5,268 bases of DNA, taken from Treponema sp. (GTDB taxonomy: Bacteria; Spirochaetota; Spirochaetia; Treponematales; Treponemataceae). Location: assembly GCA_024691265.1 (NCBI GenBank), contig JAILNT010000426.1, positions 1-5,268 of the forward strand, written 5' to 3'. A program made the position numbers and the translations under genes. The notes under the pieces were generated by a model. The model made no database searches. It saw only the letters and a program-made list of their open reading frames with translations, and was not told the DNA's origin. Positions 1 to 5,268 of the stretch are shown piece by piece (within the stretch, counting starts at the first letter, position 1; each line of letters begins with the position of its first letter).

Positions 1-215
1 TAAGATATGATAAGAGGAGATTTTGCCATCTGAGTAGATAATGATATTTGATCTTTTAATCCTATATCAAACTCAAGAATTTTTTTATCAGCAGTGTTTT
101 TTAATTGCTTTTGCATTCCTGCACGAAATGATATTCTAGAACCAATAATTGAAAATGCAACTGCAATAAATACATTAACTGCAACTATTAAAATCTTAAA
201 AAACTTTCTATTCAT
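1..215 (-). CDS. Membrane sensor N-terminus, probably a methyl-accepting chemotaxis protein (3' end cut by window edge)
   Basis: This open frame starts at ATG 213-215 on the minus strand and runs off the left edge after 71 codons with no stop. The first residues are MNRKFFKILIVAVNVFIAVA. A short basic N-terminus is followed by one hydrophobic segment at about residues 6-26, which fits a signal-anchor helix. An amphipathic helical stretch follows and includes the segment LSTQMAKSPLIIS (about residues 58-70). This layout and that segment resemble the start of the periplasmic ligand-binding (Cache-type) region of treponemal chemotaxis receptors, recalled from family knowledge rather than searched. 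The signalling domain that would prove the call lies outside the window; a histidine kinase or diguanylate cyclase with the same sensor start is possible. No clear Shine-Dalgarno is seen. A TATAGT box at 227-232 lies 11 bases upstream of the ATG and could be a -10 element. The gene follows fhs in the same direction but is separated from it by a terminator. Confidence 0.72.
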   Translation of the reverse strand, partial: MNRKFFKILIVAVNVFIAVAFSIIGSRISFRAGMQKQLKNTADKKILEFDIGLKDQISLSTQMAKSPLIIS

Positions 216-255
216 ATTAACTTTAAACTATAAATCAACTTTTAAAAAACACAAC

Positions 256-294
256 AAAAAAAAGCTAGTTTCTTGATTTTTCAAAGAAACTAGC
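256..294 (-). terminator. Intrinsic terminator of fhs
   Basis: A perfect 11-bp inverted repeat (264-274 paired with 284-294, arms GCTAGTTTCTT and AAGAAACTAGC) encloses a 9-base loop. Read on the minus strand, the stem is followed directly by eight T residues (263-256). It begins 10 bases past the fhs stop codon, so it should end fhs transcription and insulate the downstream sensor gene, which would then need its own promoter. The stem is AT-rich for a terminator, but its position and T-tract are textbook. Confidence 0.85.
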
Positions 295-304
295 CCTACA
301 AAAA

Positions 305-1990
305 TTAGAACAATCCGCTTATTATTCCATTGTCATCTACATCGATATTTAACGCACTAGGAGCTTTTGGCAAGCCCGGCATATCAACCATATCACCTGC
401 AAATGCAACTATAAATCCAGCTCCGCTATAAAGCTGTACATCTCGAATTGGGAATACATAACCAGAAGGAGCTGCAAGTAAAGTTTTATCATGACTTATA
501 GAATTCTGAGTTTTAGCCATACAGATAGGAAGATTTCCATAGCCCTGTGCTTCATAACTCTTTAGCTTTTTCAAAGCTTTACTTTCAAACTCAACATGAC
601 TTGCATGATAGATTTCACTGGCCAAAGTCTCAATCTTTTTCACTAAAGGCATATCAAGAGGATAAAGAGGTTTAAATGTAGATTTTCCGTCACAAAGCTT
701 TACTACATGCTCTGCAAGTTCTTTTGTTCCTTCTCCTCCTTTTCCCCAACCTTCACAAAGTATTGCTTCACAGCCTTCAGCCTTTGCAAGTTCTTTTACC
801 AATGCTATTTCAGCATCAGTATCAGAAGTAAATCTATTTACAGCAATAACAGCTGGAACTCCGAATTTTGCAACATTATGTATATGAGCTTTTACATTTT
901 CAAAGCCTTTTCTAACAGCATCAAGGTTTTCTTTATCAAGATCTGCTTTTAATACTCCACCATGCATTTTTATAGCACGGATAGTTGCAACAATTACAGC
1001 AGCATTAGGCTCAAGACCATTCATACGACACTTTATGTCAAAGAATTTTTCAGCACCTAAATCAGCAGCAAAACCAGCTTCTGTTACAACATAATCACCG
1101 CTTGCCAAAGCACATAAAGTTGCATTTATAGAATTACATCCATGTGCAATATTGGCAAAAGGTCCACCATGTATAAAAGCCGGATTTTCTTCTAGTGTTT
1201 GAACAAGATTTGGTCGTATTGCATCTTTAAGAAGAGCTGCTACAGCTCCAGTACATTTTAACTGTCCGAATTTAACACTTTCTTTTTTATAATTTTCTGC
1301 AATTGTAATATTTGAAATACGTTCTTTTAATTCACTGATTGTTTTTGAAAGACAAACTATTGCCATTATCTCACTGGCTACAGAAATCTGGAAATGTGAT
1401 TCTCTTGGAACGCCATCAATTCTTGAGCCTAAACCAATAACAACATTTCTCAAAGCTCTGTCATTCAAATCAACACATCGCTTCCAGCTTATTGTTCTCG
1501 GATCAAATCCAAGTTCATTTCCCTGTTGAAGATGATTATCGATAAGAGCTGCCATAAGATTATTTGCAGCAGTTATTGCATGAATATCACCCGTAAAATG
1601 AAGATTTATATCTTCCATAGGAACAACTTGTGCATAACCGCCTCCACAGGCTCCACCTTTTACACCAAAACAAGGTCCAAGAGAAGGTTCCCTTAAAGCA
1701 ATTACAGTCTTTTTAGCAATGCGATTAAGACCATCGCCAAGACCTATAACTACTGTAGACTTTCCTTCACCCGCAGCTGTAGGCGTCATAGCAGTTACAA
1801 GAATAAGCTTACCTTTAGAAACAGAAGCTTTTTCCTGCAATGTCTTTAATTCTTTCATTGTAATCTTGGCTTTGTAAGGCCCGTACAATTCCAAATCATC
1901 GGCAGTAATGCCAATCTTCGAAGCTACCTCTGTAACAGGTATCATTTTGTTCTGCTGTGCGATTTCAATATCAGAAAGCATGATTTCCAT
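305..1990 (-). CDS. fhs: Formate-tetrahydrofolate ligase (10-formyl-THF synthetase)
   Basis: The cytoplasmic enzyme joins formate to tetrahydrofolate using ATP, giving 10-formyl-THF for purine and formyl-methionine synthesis or for C1 flow in acetogens. The product is 561 aa, against about 556-560 for the bacterial family, so it is complete. Visible landmarks are SDIEIAQ near the start (6-12), the ATP-binding P-loop TPTAAGEGKST (69-79), EPSLGPCFGVKGGACGGGY (101-119, family signature 1), VPMEDINLHFTGDIHA (123-138), GGPFANIAHGCNS (275-287), VATIRAIKMHGG (334-345, signature 2) and a GLF C-terminus. Compared with the classical motifs as I recall them, there is Ala for Pro at 72, Ser for Thr at 78, Cys for Ala at 114 and Ile for Leu at 340. 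The start is uncertain: ATG at 1990 has an AAAGGGG purine tract (1993-1999) only 2 bases away, whereas ATG at 1981 (Met4) has it 11 bases away; both fit the family N-terminus. The gene is alone, followed by a terminator; no other folate or Wood-Ljungdahl gene is in the window. Confidence 0.97.
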   Translation of the reverse strand: MEIMLSDIEIAQQNKMIPVTEVASKIGITADDLELYGPYKAKITMKELKTLQEKASVSKGKLILVTAMTPTAAGEGKSTVVIGLGDGLNRIAKKTVIALREPSLGPCFGVKGGACGGGYAQVVPMEDINLHFTGDIHAITAANNLMAALIDNHLQQGNELGFDPRTISWKRCVDLNDRALRNVVIGLGSRIDGVPRESHFQISVASEIMAIVCLSKTISELKERISNITIAENYKKESVKFGQLKCTGAVAALLKDAIRPNLVQTLEENPAFIHGGPFANIAHGCNSINATLCALASGDYVVTEAGFAADLGAEKFFDIKCRMNGLEPNAAVIVATIRAIKMHGGVLKADLDKENLDAVRKGFENVKAHIHNVAKFGVPAVIAVNRFTSDTDAEIALVKELAKAEGCEAILCEGWGKGGEGTKELAEHVVKLCDGKSTFKPLYPLDMPLVKKIETLASEIYHASHVEFESKALKKLKSYEAQGYGNLPICMAKTQNSISHDKTLLAAPSGYVFPIRDVQLYSGAGFIVAFAGDMVDMPGLPKAPSALNIDVDDNGIISGLF

Positions 1991-1992
1991 TG

Positions 1993-1999
1993 CCCCTTT
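1993..1999 (-). promoter_or_regulatory. Shine-Dalgarno-like tract of fhs
   Basis: The minus strand reads AAAGGGG here. It is the only purine-rich tract before fhs. Its spacing is 2 bases to the first ATG (1990) and 11 bases to the second in-frame ATG (1981). Neither is ideal, so it does not fully settle the start, but it leans towards Met4, giving a 558-aa protein. Confidence 0.5.
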
Positions 2000-2020
2000 A
2001 GAAGAGAGTAATATGCCGAT

Positions 2021-2049
2021 ATGTTACAATAGCAACGAAAAGAGTTCAA
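2021..2049 (-). promoter_or_regulatory. Candidate sigma70-type promoter for fhs
   Basis: On the minus strand, TTGAAC (2044-2049, 4/6 to the -35 consensus) is followed by a 17-base spacer and TAACAT (2021-2026, 4/6 to the -10 consensus). The predicted transcript start near 2014 gives a leader of about 24-33 bases containing the AAAGGGG tract. A second possible pairing, TTGCTA with TATTAC slightly downstream, cannot be excluded. The call rests on consensus matching and position only. Confidence 0.45.
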
Positions 2050-2060
2050 TTATCAAAATG

Positions 2061-2093
2061 AATAAAAATAATAAAAATGCATCATTTAATGCA
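2061..2093 (-). terminator. Weak AT-rich terminator-like hairpin after the Sel1 gene pair
   Basis: On the minus strand, TGCATT (2093-2088) pairs with GATGCA (2083-2078) across an AAAT tetraloop, giving six pairs including one G-T. It is followed by a T-rich run (TTTTTATTATTTTTATT, 2077-2061). It sits 23 bases after the stop of the second Sel1 gene and upstream of the fhs promoter. The stem is short, so termination may be partial and some transcripts could read on into fhs. The arm at 2089-2093 is shared with a second dyad, ATGCAA-AAA-TTGCAT (2089-2103), which would form instead. Confidence 0.4.
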
Positions 2094-2115
2094 AAAATTG
2101 CATAAAAATAATAAC

Positions 2116-2745
2116 TTATAAACTGAACACCTCAAAATCAGCTACATCACCAGACAATAAATACTTCCATGGTCTATTTTCATCACCCCGAAGCTGTCCT
2201 ATATCATCAGTTGTAATTTTTGCTTTTGCGGATAAACTACCTGCAGTATTAGCTTTCTCATAAAGTTTTCTGGCTTTCTCTTTATCTTCCTTAACACCTA
2301 AGCCATATTCATAACAATATCCCATGCGGAATATTCCTTCAGGGTTTCCTTTTTGAGCATTATCTTTATATATTTCAAAGGCTTTTTTTTCATCTTGCTC
2401 TACAAACTGACCTAATCTATAACAATCCCCTAAAGCCACAAAATCGTTATCATAGCCAGAGTCATAGGCTTTTTCTAAAAGTTCAATTCCCATTTCCCTT
2501 TTATTATTCTTCAAATAATCATGCAAATATATATCACCAAGATAATAAATTGCCTGTATATTACCACAAGAAGCTTCATAACTTAATGCATGAAAAGCAT
2601 CTTCTGCCATTTTCTTTCCCTGACTCTGTAAAACACCAACACGAATGTTAGTATAAAGCATAGCGAAATAAAACATTTCAACTATATCATCTGCTTTTGC
2701 ATTCTCTTTTGGAGCTCTTATTGCAATTTCAATCTTCTGTGCCAT
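2116..2745 (-). CDS. Sel1-like repeat protein (second gene of pair)
   Basis: The 209-aa product has no signal peptide or membrane segment, so it is probably cytoplasmic. About residues 61-169 hold three Sel1-like repeats, each a helix pair with the LG..Y..G and A...Y.KA...G pattern: roughly 61-97 (YYLGDIYLHDY), 98-133 (VALGDCYRLG) and 134-169 (FRMGYCYEYGLGV, then ARKLYEKANTAG). The last is the most canonical. Sel1 repeats stack into an alpha solenoid that binds proteins; no catalytic motif is seen, so this is likely an adaptor with unknown partner. The first 45 residues and the C-terminal 40 (containing RPWKYLLSGDVADFEVFSL) are unrelated to the repeats and may be specific contacts. The ATG at 2743-2745 lies inside the end of the upstream Sel1 gene (17-bp overlap), with AGGGAG 13 bases upstream, which fits translational coupling. 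The specific role is not recognised. Confidence 0.88.
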   Translation of the reverse strand: MAQKIEIAIRAPKENAKADDIVEMFYFAMLYTNIRVGVLQSQGKKMAEDAFHALSYEASCGNIQAIYYLGDIYLHDYLKNNKREMGIELLEKAYDSGYDNDFVALGDCYRLGQFVEQDEKKAFEIYKDNAQKGNPEGIFRMGYCYEYGLGVKEDKEKARKLYEKANTAGSLSAKAKITTDDIGQLRGDENRPWKYLLSGDVADFEVFSL

Positions 2746-3694
2746 TTTCAGCTTTTAACTCCCTTTTACATATTTCAACTGCATCTATTGCTTCTTGAAG
2801 TCCTGAAGCTGCTGCCTTTTCAAAATAAATCAAGGCAGTTTCAACATCTCGTTCTGCACCTTCTCCAAGATATAAAACTTTTCCTGCATCTAAAGCACCC
2901 TGTGCAGAACCAAAATCACTCGCTTTTACAAAAAGTCTAAAGGCTTCACTTTTATCTTTTTTTGCCCCGTAACCGAACCAATAACATTGAGCCAGCATAA
3001 AAGTACCATTAGCATCTTTTTGTTTTGATGATAAAGAAAAAAGTTCAAAAGCTTTATTAAAATCTCTTTTTATATTTTTACCAGTATAAAATTCAATTCC
3101 ATAAAGATATTGTCCCCAGGAATCCCCTCCTTCTGAAGCTTTTTGATACCAATAAAGCATTTTTTCAGGACTCCATTCTTCTTTCGGTCCCCAGCCGCCT
3201 TCATCAAAATATTCACCTATATAACGGGCAGCCATTGCATTATCTTTTAATGCTGCAACCATAAGCCATTTATAAGCTAAAGCTTTATCATGCTCTATTT
3301 TATCTCCATAAAAATAACGAAGACCTAAAGCAAGCTGAGAATCAATATTTCCATCTTCTGCACTTCTTTTTAACCAGTATATACCTTCTTTTACACAATC
3401 ATCATCTAAAGGAAGTTCCTTGTTATTTAGATTTTTAGACTCTTCCTTTTTTATTTCATTTGTCTTTTTAGCAAAGAACACTCCCCTTATATAACCATCA
3501 GACAATAACTGCTTATAAGGTCCTTCCACAGCTGCAAGAGTAAAACATTTTCTTGCAAGTTCCAGATATTCTTCCTTTTTATTTTGAGAGAATTCCTTAT
3601 AGTATTTTCGCCCAAGCATAAACCAGCCTGTAGCACCTTCTTTACTATTATTGAAAAACTGTTTTTCGAAATCACTTGCAAAAGACTTATCCAT
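2729..3694 (-). CDS. Sel1-like repeat protein (first gene of pair)
   Basis: The 321-aa product has no signal peptide or transmembrane helix and is probably cytoplasmic. A degenerate repeat lies at about 20-57 (GWFMLGRKYYKEF). A charged Lys/Glu-rich linker (about 76-98) leads into a run of Sel1-like repeats: 116-151 (LALGLRYFYG), 152-190 (with an insertion, GGWGPKEEWSPEK), 191-227 (YLYGIEFYTG), 228-262 (FMLAQCYWFGYGAKKDKSEA) and 263-298 (DAGKVLYLGEGAERDVETA). These form an alpha-solenoid scaffold for protein binding; no enzyme motif is visible and the role is not recognised. It starts at ATG 3692-3694 with no Shine-Dalgarno; the next Met (residue 27) would cut into the first repeat, so the upstream start is preferred. 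It heads a two-gene unit with the shorter Sel1 gene and is divergent from the MATE gene. Its own promoter (3703-3731) predicts an almost leaderless message. Confidence 0.9.
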   Translation of the reverse strand: MDKSFASDFEKQFFNNSKEGATGWFMLGRKYYKEFSQNKKEEYLELARKCFTLAAVEGPYKQLLSDGYIRGVFFAKKTNEIKKEESKNLNNKELPLDDDCVKEGIYWLKRSAEDGNIDSQLALGLRYFYGDKIEHDKALAYKWLMVAALKDNAMAARYIGEYFDEGGWGPKEEWSPEKMLYWYQKASEGGDSWGQYLYGIEFYTGKNIKRDFNKAFELFSLSSKQKDANGTFMLAQCYWFGYGAKKDKSEAFRLFVKASDFGSAQGALDAGKVLYLGEGAERDVETALIYFEKAAASGLQEAIDAVEICKRELKAENGTED

Positions 3695-3702
3695 ACTATA
3701 AA

Positions 3703-3731
3703 AAAATAAAAATTAACAGAAAATGCGTCAA
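3703..3731 (-). promoter_or_regulatory. Promoter of the Sel1 gene pair
   Basis: On the minus strand, TTGACG (3726-3731, 5/6) is followed by a 17-base spacer and TATTTT (3703-3708, 4/6). Only 8 bases separate the -10 box from the ATG at 3694, so transcription should begin within about two bases of the start codon. This agrees with the lack of a Shine-Dalgarno sequence. A TATAGT just before the ATG would be a better -10 hexamer, but it lies 24 bases from the -35 box and would start transcription inside the gene. Confidence 0.55.
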
Positions 3732-3740
3732 GTATTTCAA

Positions 3741-3769
3741 TTCACAAACACTATATTCTATGTTATATT
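3741..3769 (+). promoter_or_regulatory. Promoter of the MATE gene
   Basis: TTCACA (3741-3746, 5/6 to the -35 consensus), a 17-base spacer and TATATT (3764-3769, 5/6 to the -10 consensus) give a good sigma70-type promoter. The predicted start near 3776-3777 coincides with the ATG at 3777, implying a leaderless mRNA. Its -35 box lies 9 bases from that of the opposing Sel1 promoter, so the two are back to back and a regulator bound between them could affect both. Confidence 0.6.
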
Positions 3770-3776
3770 TCACTGC

Positions 3777-5268
3777 ATGAATTTGCATATCATAACTAAG
3801 AGAAATAGCAATCGGAAGCTTCCTAAACTCTCTAACATATCGATAACAGAAGGAAGTATCTGGAAAGGTATTTTAGTTTTCTTTTTTCCTATTCTTTTTG
3901 GTACATTTTTTCAACAGCTTTATAATACATTTGATGCAATAGTCGTAGGACGATATGTTGGAAAAGAAGCCCTTGCCGCAGTTGGAGGAGGAGTTGCAGT
4001 TTATGTAAATCTCCTTGTAGGTTTCTTTGTAGGTCTTTCCTCAGGTGCATCTGTTACAATCTCTCAGTTCTATGGTGCTAAAAAACCTTTAGATACAAGT
4101 AATGCAGTACACACAGCAATTACTATGGCTCTAACAGGAGGAGCAATTCTTACAGGGGTAGGTTTTGCAACAGCAAATTTTGCAATGAAAATGCTTGGTA
4201 CTCCTCAAGAAATACTAGTACACTCAACCACTTATCTCAGAATATTCTTTATAGGAATGATTCCCCTTTTTATTTATAACATGGGCTCAAGCATATTAAG
4301 AGCCATAGGAGATTCAGTAACTCCCCTTATACTTCTTATTTTAAGCTGTTTTACAAACATAATTCTCGATTATATCTTTGTTGTCGGCTTAAACTGGGGA
4401 ATAAAGGGTGTTGCATGGGCAACCGTAATTGCAGAGACAGAAAGTATGCTTTTAGTAATTATAACCCTTGCAAGAACAAAAGATTGCTACAGATTTTCAA
4501 TAAAAAAACTTGGTTTCACAGCCCATATTTTGCGGGATATGCTTAAAATAGGATTTCCTGCCGGTATACAATCTTCTATGTATACTGTAAGTAATCTTCT
4601 TATTCAGGCAGCCATAAATTCATTTGGAACAAACTCAATTGCAGCATGGGCAGCTTATGGAAAAATAGATATTATATTCTGGATGATAGTAAATGCCTTC
4701 GGTATTTCCGTTACAACTTTTTCAGGTCAAAATTATGGTGCCGGAAAATATGACAGAATGAAAAAAGGAATGTGGATTACACTTTTAATGACCGCTTTTA
4801 CAACAATTTTAATAAGTGTAACACTCTGTTTAGCAGGCACACCTGTATTCAAAATTTTCACAGATGATGAAACTGTTGTAACAGAAGGTATGGCTATGCT
4901 TCGCTTTTTAGCTCCAACTTATATAACATATATTTCAATAGAAATACTTTCTGGTACTATAAGAGGGGCAGGAGATTCTTTTATACCTATGATTATAAGC
5001 TGTTTTGGTATATGCATTCTTAGAGTTTTATGGATAAGTATAGCTGTTCCCAAATGTCATGTATTCAATATGGTTTCTTTAAGCTATCCAATAACATGGA
5101 CAACAACATCTATTTTATACTGGATTTATTATATAACACTTAAAAGAATATTTAATTATTCTCTAAATAATAAAAAAATTATTTTTTTGTTCTTAGCCAT
5201 TTTCCGCTTATATAATAAATCCAATAACATGGACAACAACATCTATTTTATACTGGATTTATTATATA
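3777..5268 (+). CDS. MATE-family multidrug/cation antiporter, no stop codon before window end
   Basis: This inner-membrane efflux transporter would exchange Na+ or H+ for organic cations or other toxic compounds. From ATG 3777 the frame stays open for 497 codons. Hydrophobic segments alternate with short loops as expected for 12 helices up to about residue 453. Family features include TEGSIWKG (24-31), FFQQLYNTFDAIVVGRYVG (44-62, with Asp53 in the first helix) and an internal two-fold repeat: QFYGAKK (97-103) with QNYGAGK (318-324), and LRAIGDSVTPL (174-184) with IRGAGDSFIPM (395-405). These mark two MatE domains at about 30-190 and 253-415. No Shine-Dalgarno precedes the ATG, and the promoter predicts a leaderless mRNA. 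Family members usually end near 440-465 residues. Here the frame continues through an all-AT hairpin (5165-5184) into a duplicated, out-of-frame copy of its own codons, so everything after about residue 460 is suspect. MATE identity is firm; the substrate and C-terminus are not known. Confidence 0.92.
   Translation, partial: MNLHIITKRNSNRKLPKLSNISITEGSIWKGILVFFFPILFGTFFQQLYNTFDAIVVGRYVGKEALAAVGGGVAVYVNLLVGFFVGLSSGASVTISQFYGAKKPLDTSNAVHTAITMALTGGAILTGVGFATANFAMKMLGTPQEILVHSTTYLRIFFIGMIPLFIYNMGSSILRAIGDSVTPLILLILSCFTNIILDYIFVVGLNWGIKGVAWATVIAETESMLLVIITLARTKDCYRFSIKKLGFTAHILRDMLKIGFPAGIQSSMYTVSNLLIQAAINSFGTNSIAAWAAYGKIDIIFWMIVNAFGISVTTFSGQNYGAGKYDRMKKGMWITLLMTAFTTILISVTLCLAGTPVFKIFTDDETVVTEGMAMLRFLAPTYITYISIEILSGTIRGAGDSFIPMIISCFGICILRVLWISIAVPKCHVFNMVSLSYPITWTTTSILYWIYYITLKRIFNYSLNNKKIIFLFLAIFRLYNKSNNMDNNIYFILDLLY
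5086..5135 (+). repeat. Direct repeat, copy 1 (inside MATE coding sequence)
   Basis: This 50-base stretch encodes residues around YPITWTTTSILYWIYYI in the last helix of the MATE protein, where it is in the expected frame. It is identical to 5219-5268. It contains a short internal dyad (ATCCA 5086-5090, TGGAT 5121-5125). Confidence 0.97.
5208..5268. repeat. Foldback (inverted repeat) around the second copy
   Basis: TATATAATAAATCCA (5209-5223) is the exact reverse complement of 5254-5268, giving a 15-bp stem with a 30-base loop that may extend past the window. The same arm, one base longer (5208-5223), is the reverse complement of 5121-5136 in copy 1. In copy 1 only five bases (ATCCA/TGGAT) pair; in copy 2 the hairpin has been made perfect, the mark of a hairpin-guided template switch. 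Confidence 0.9.
5219..5268 (+). repeat. Direct repeat, copy 2 (at the window end)
   Basis: This is an exact 50-base copy of 5086-5135, offset by 133 bases and continuing up to the last base of the window. The offset is not a multiple of three, so in the MATE frame it is read differently (SNNMDNNIYFILDLLY). An exact copy of coding sequence in the wrong frame that reaches the sequence end suggests an assembly or amplification chimera, or a very recent duplication. Confidence 0.97.

Noticed and set aside
94..276. 60-codon plus-strand open frame opposite the sensor gene start
   Set aside because: It lies antisense to the sensor N-terminus and runs through the terminator hairpin; the Lys/Asn-rich tail is low complexity and there is no ribosome site. 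The minus-strand reading gives a coherent membrane protein start.
707..952. 81-codon plus-strand open frame inside fhs
   Set aside because: It is the antisense shadow of a strongly conserved enzyme; its Ser/Phe/Cys/Tyr-rich composition is typical of non-coding frames.
1908..2105. 65-codon plus-strand open frame across the fhs start and spacer
   Set aside because: It is antisense to the fhs N-terminus and continues into AT-rich spacer with an Asn/Lys tail; no family resemblance.
3121..3260. Possible frameshift at the irregular repeat of the first Sel1 protein
   Set aside because: The extra residues (GGWGPKEEWSPEK) are in frame and both flanking repeats stay intact, so this is an insertion within a repeat, not a break.
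3487..3681. 64-codon minus-strand open frame within the first Sel1 gene
   Set aside because: It is an alternate frame of a clear Sel1-repeat coding sequence and has no recognisable features.
3760..3780. Six-codon leader peptide (MLYFTA) whose stop overlaps the MATE start as ATGA
   Set aside because: The overlap looks like translational coupling, but the mini-ORF starts upstream of the predicted transcript start and has no ribosome-binding site, so it is probably chance.
1..5268. CRISPR array, tRNA/rRNA genes, transposase or attachment sites
   Set aside because: No regularly spaced repeats, RNA gene signatures or mobile-element proteins were seen; the only long repeat is the 50-bp pair at the right end, which has just two copies.

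Overview
The window is AT-rich (roughly 35% GC by eye) and reads as a chromosomal piece of a spirochaete, most likely a host-associated Treponema. This is an inference from protein style: a membrane-anchored sensor start resembling treponemal chemotaxis receptors, a short-type formate-tetrahydrofolate ligase, Sel1-repeat proteins and a MATE exporter. There is no rRNA or other decisive marker, so the genus is not proven.

Layout. Positions 1-215 (minus) hold the intact 5' end of a membrane sensor, probably a methyl-accepting chemotaxis protein, cut by the window edge. A good intrinsic terminator (256-294) separates it from fhs (305-1990, minus), a full-length formate-tetrahydrofolate ligase. 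Upstream of fhs, a 125-bp spacer carries a candidate promoter, a Shine-Dalgarno-like sequence and a weak AT-rich hairpin. Two minus-strand Sel1-repeat genes follow, overlapping by 17 bp (2116-2745 and 2729-3694). An 82-bp divergent intergenic region carries two back-to-back promoters. A plus-strand MATE-family efflux transporter runs from 3777 to the window end without a stop codon.

How the genes relate. The two Sel1 genes look like a translationally coupled pair of cytoplasmic scaffold or adaptor proteins with unknown partners. fhs supplies 10-formyl-THF and appears to stand alone. The MATE gene shares only a promoter region with the Sel1 pair. No pathway obviously links all five genes. No gap between genes exceeds 300 bp.

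Nothing here is a clear new system. The items most worth checking are: (i) the right end, where the last 50 bases are an exact copy of 5086-5135 in a different frame and form a foldback, which suggests a contig-end chimera or a template-switch duplication; (ii) the missing stop in the MATE gene beside an all-AT terminator-like hairpin; and (iii) the divergent promoters, which place both start codons within about one or two bases of the predicted transcript start, so both mRNAs may be leaderless.
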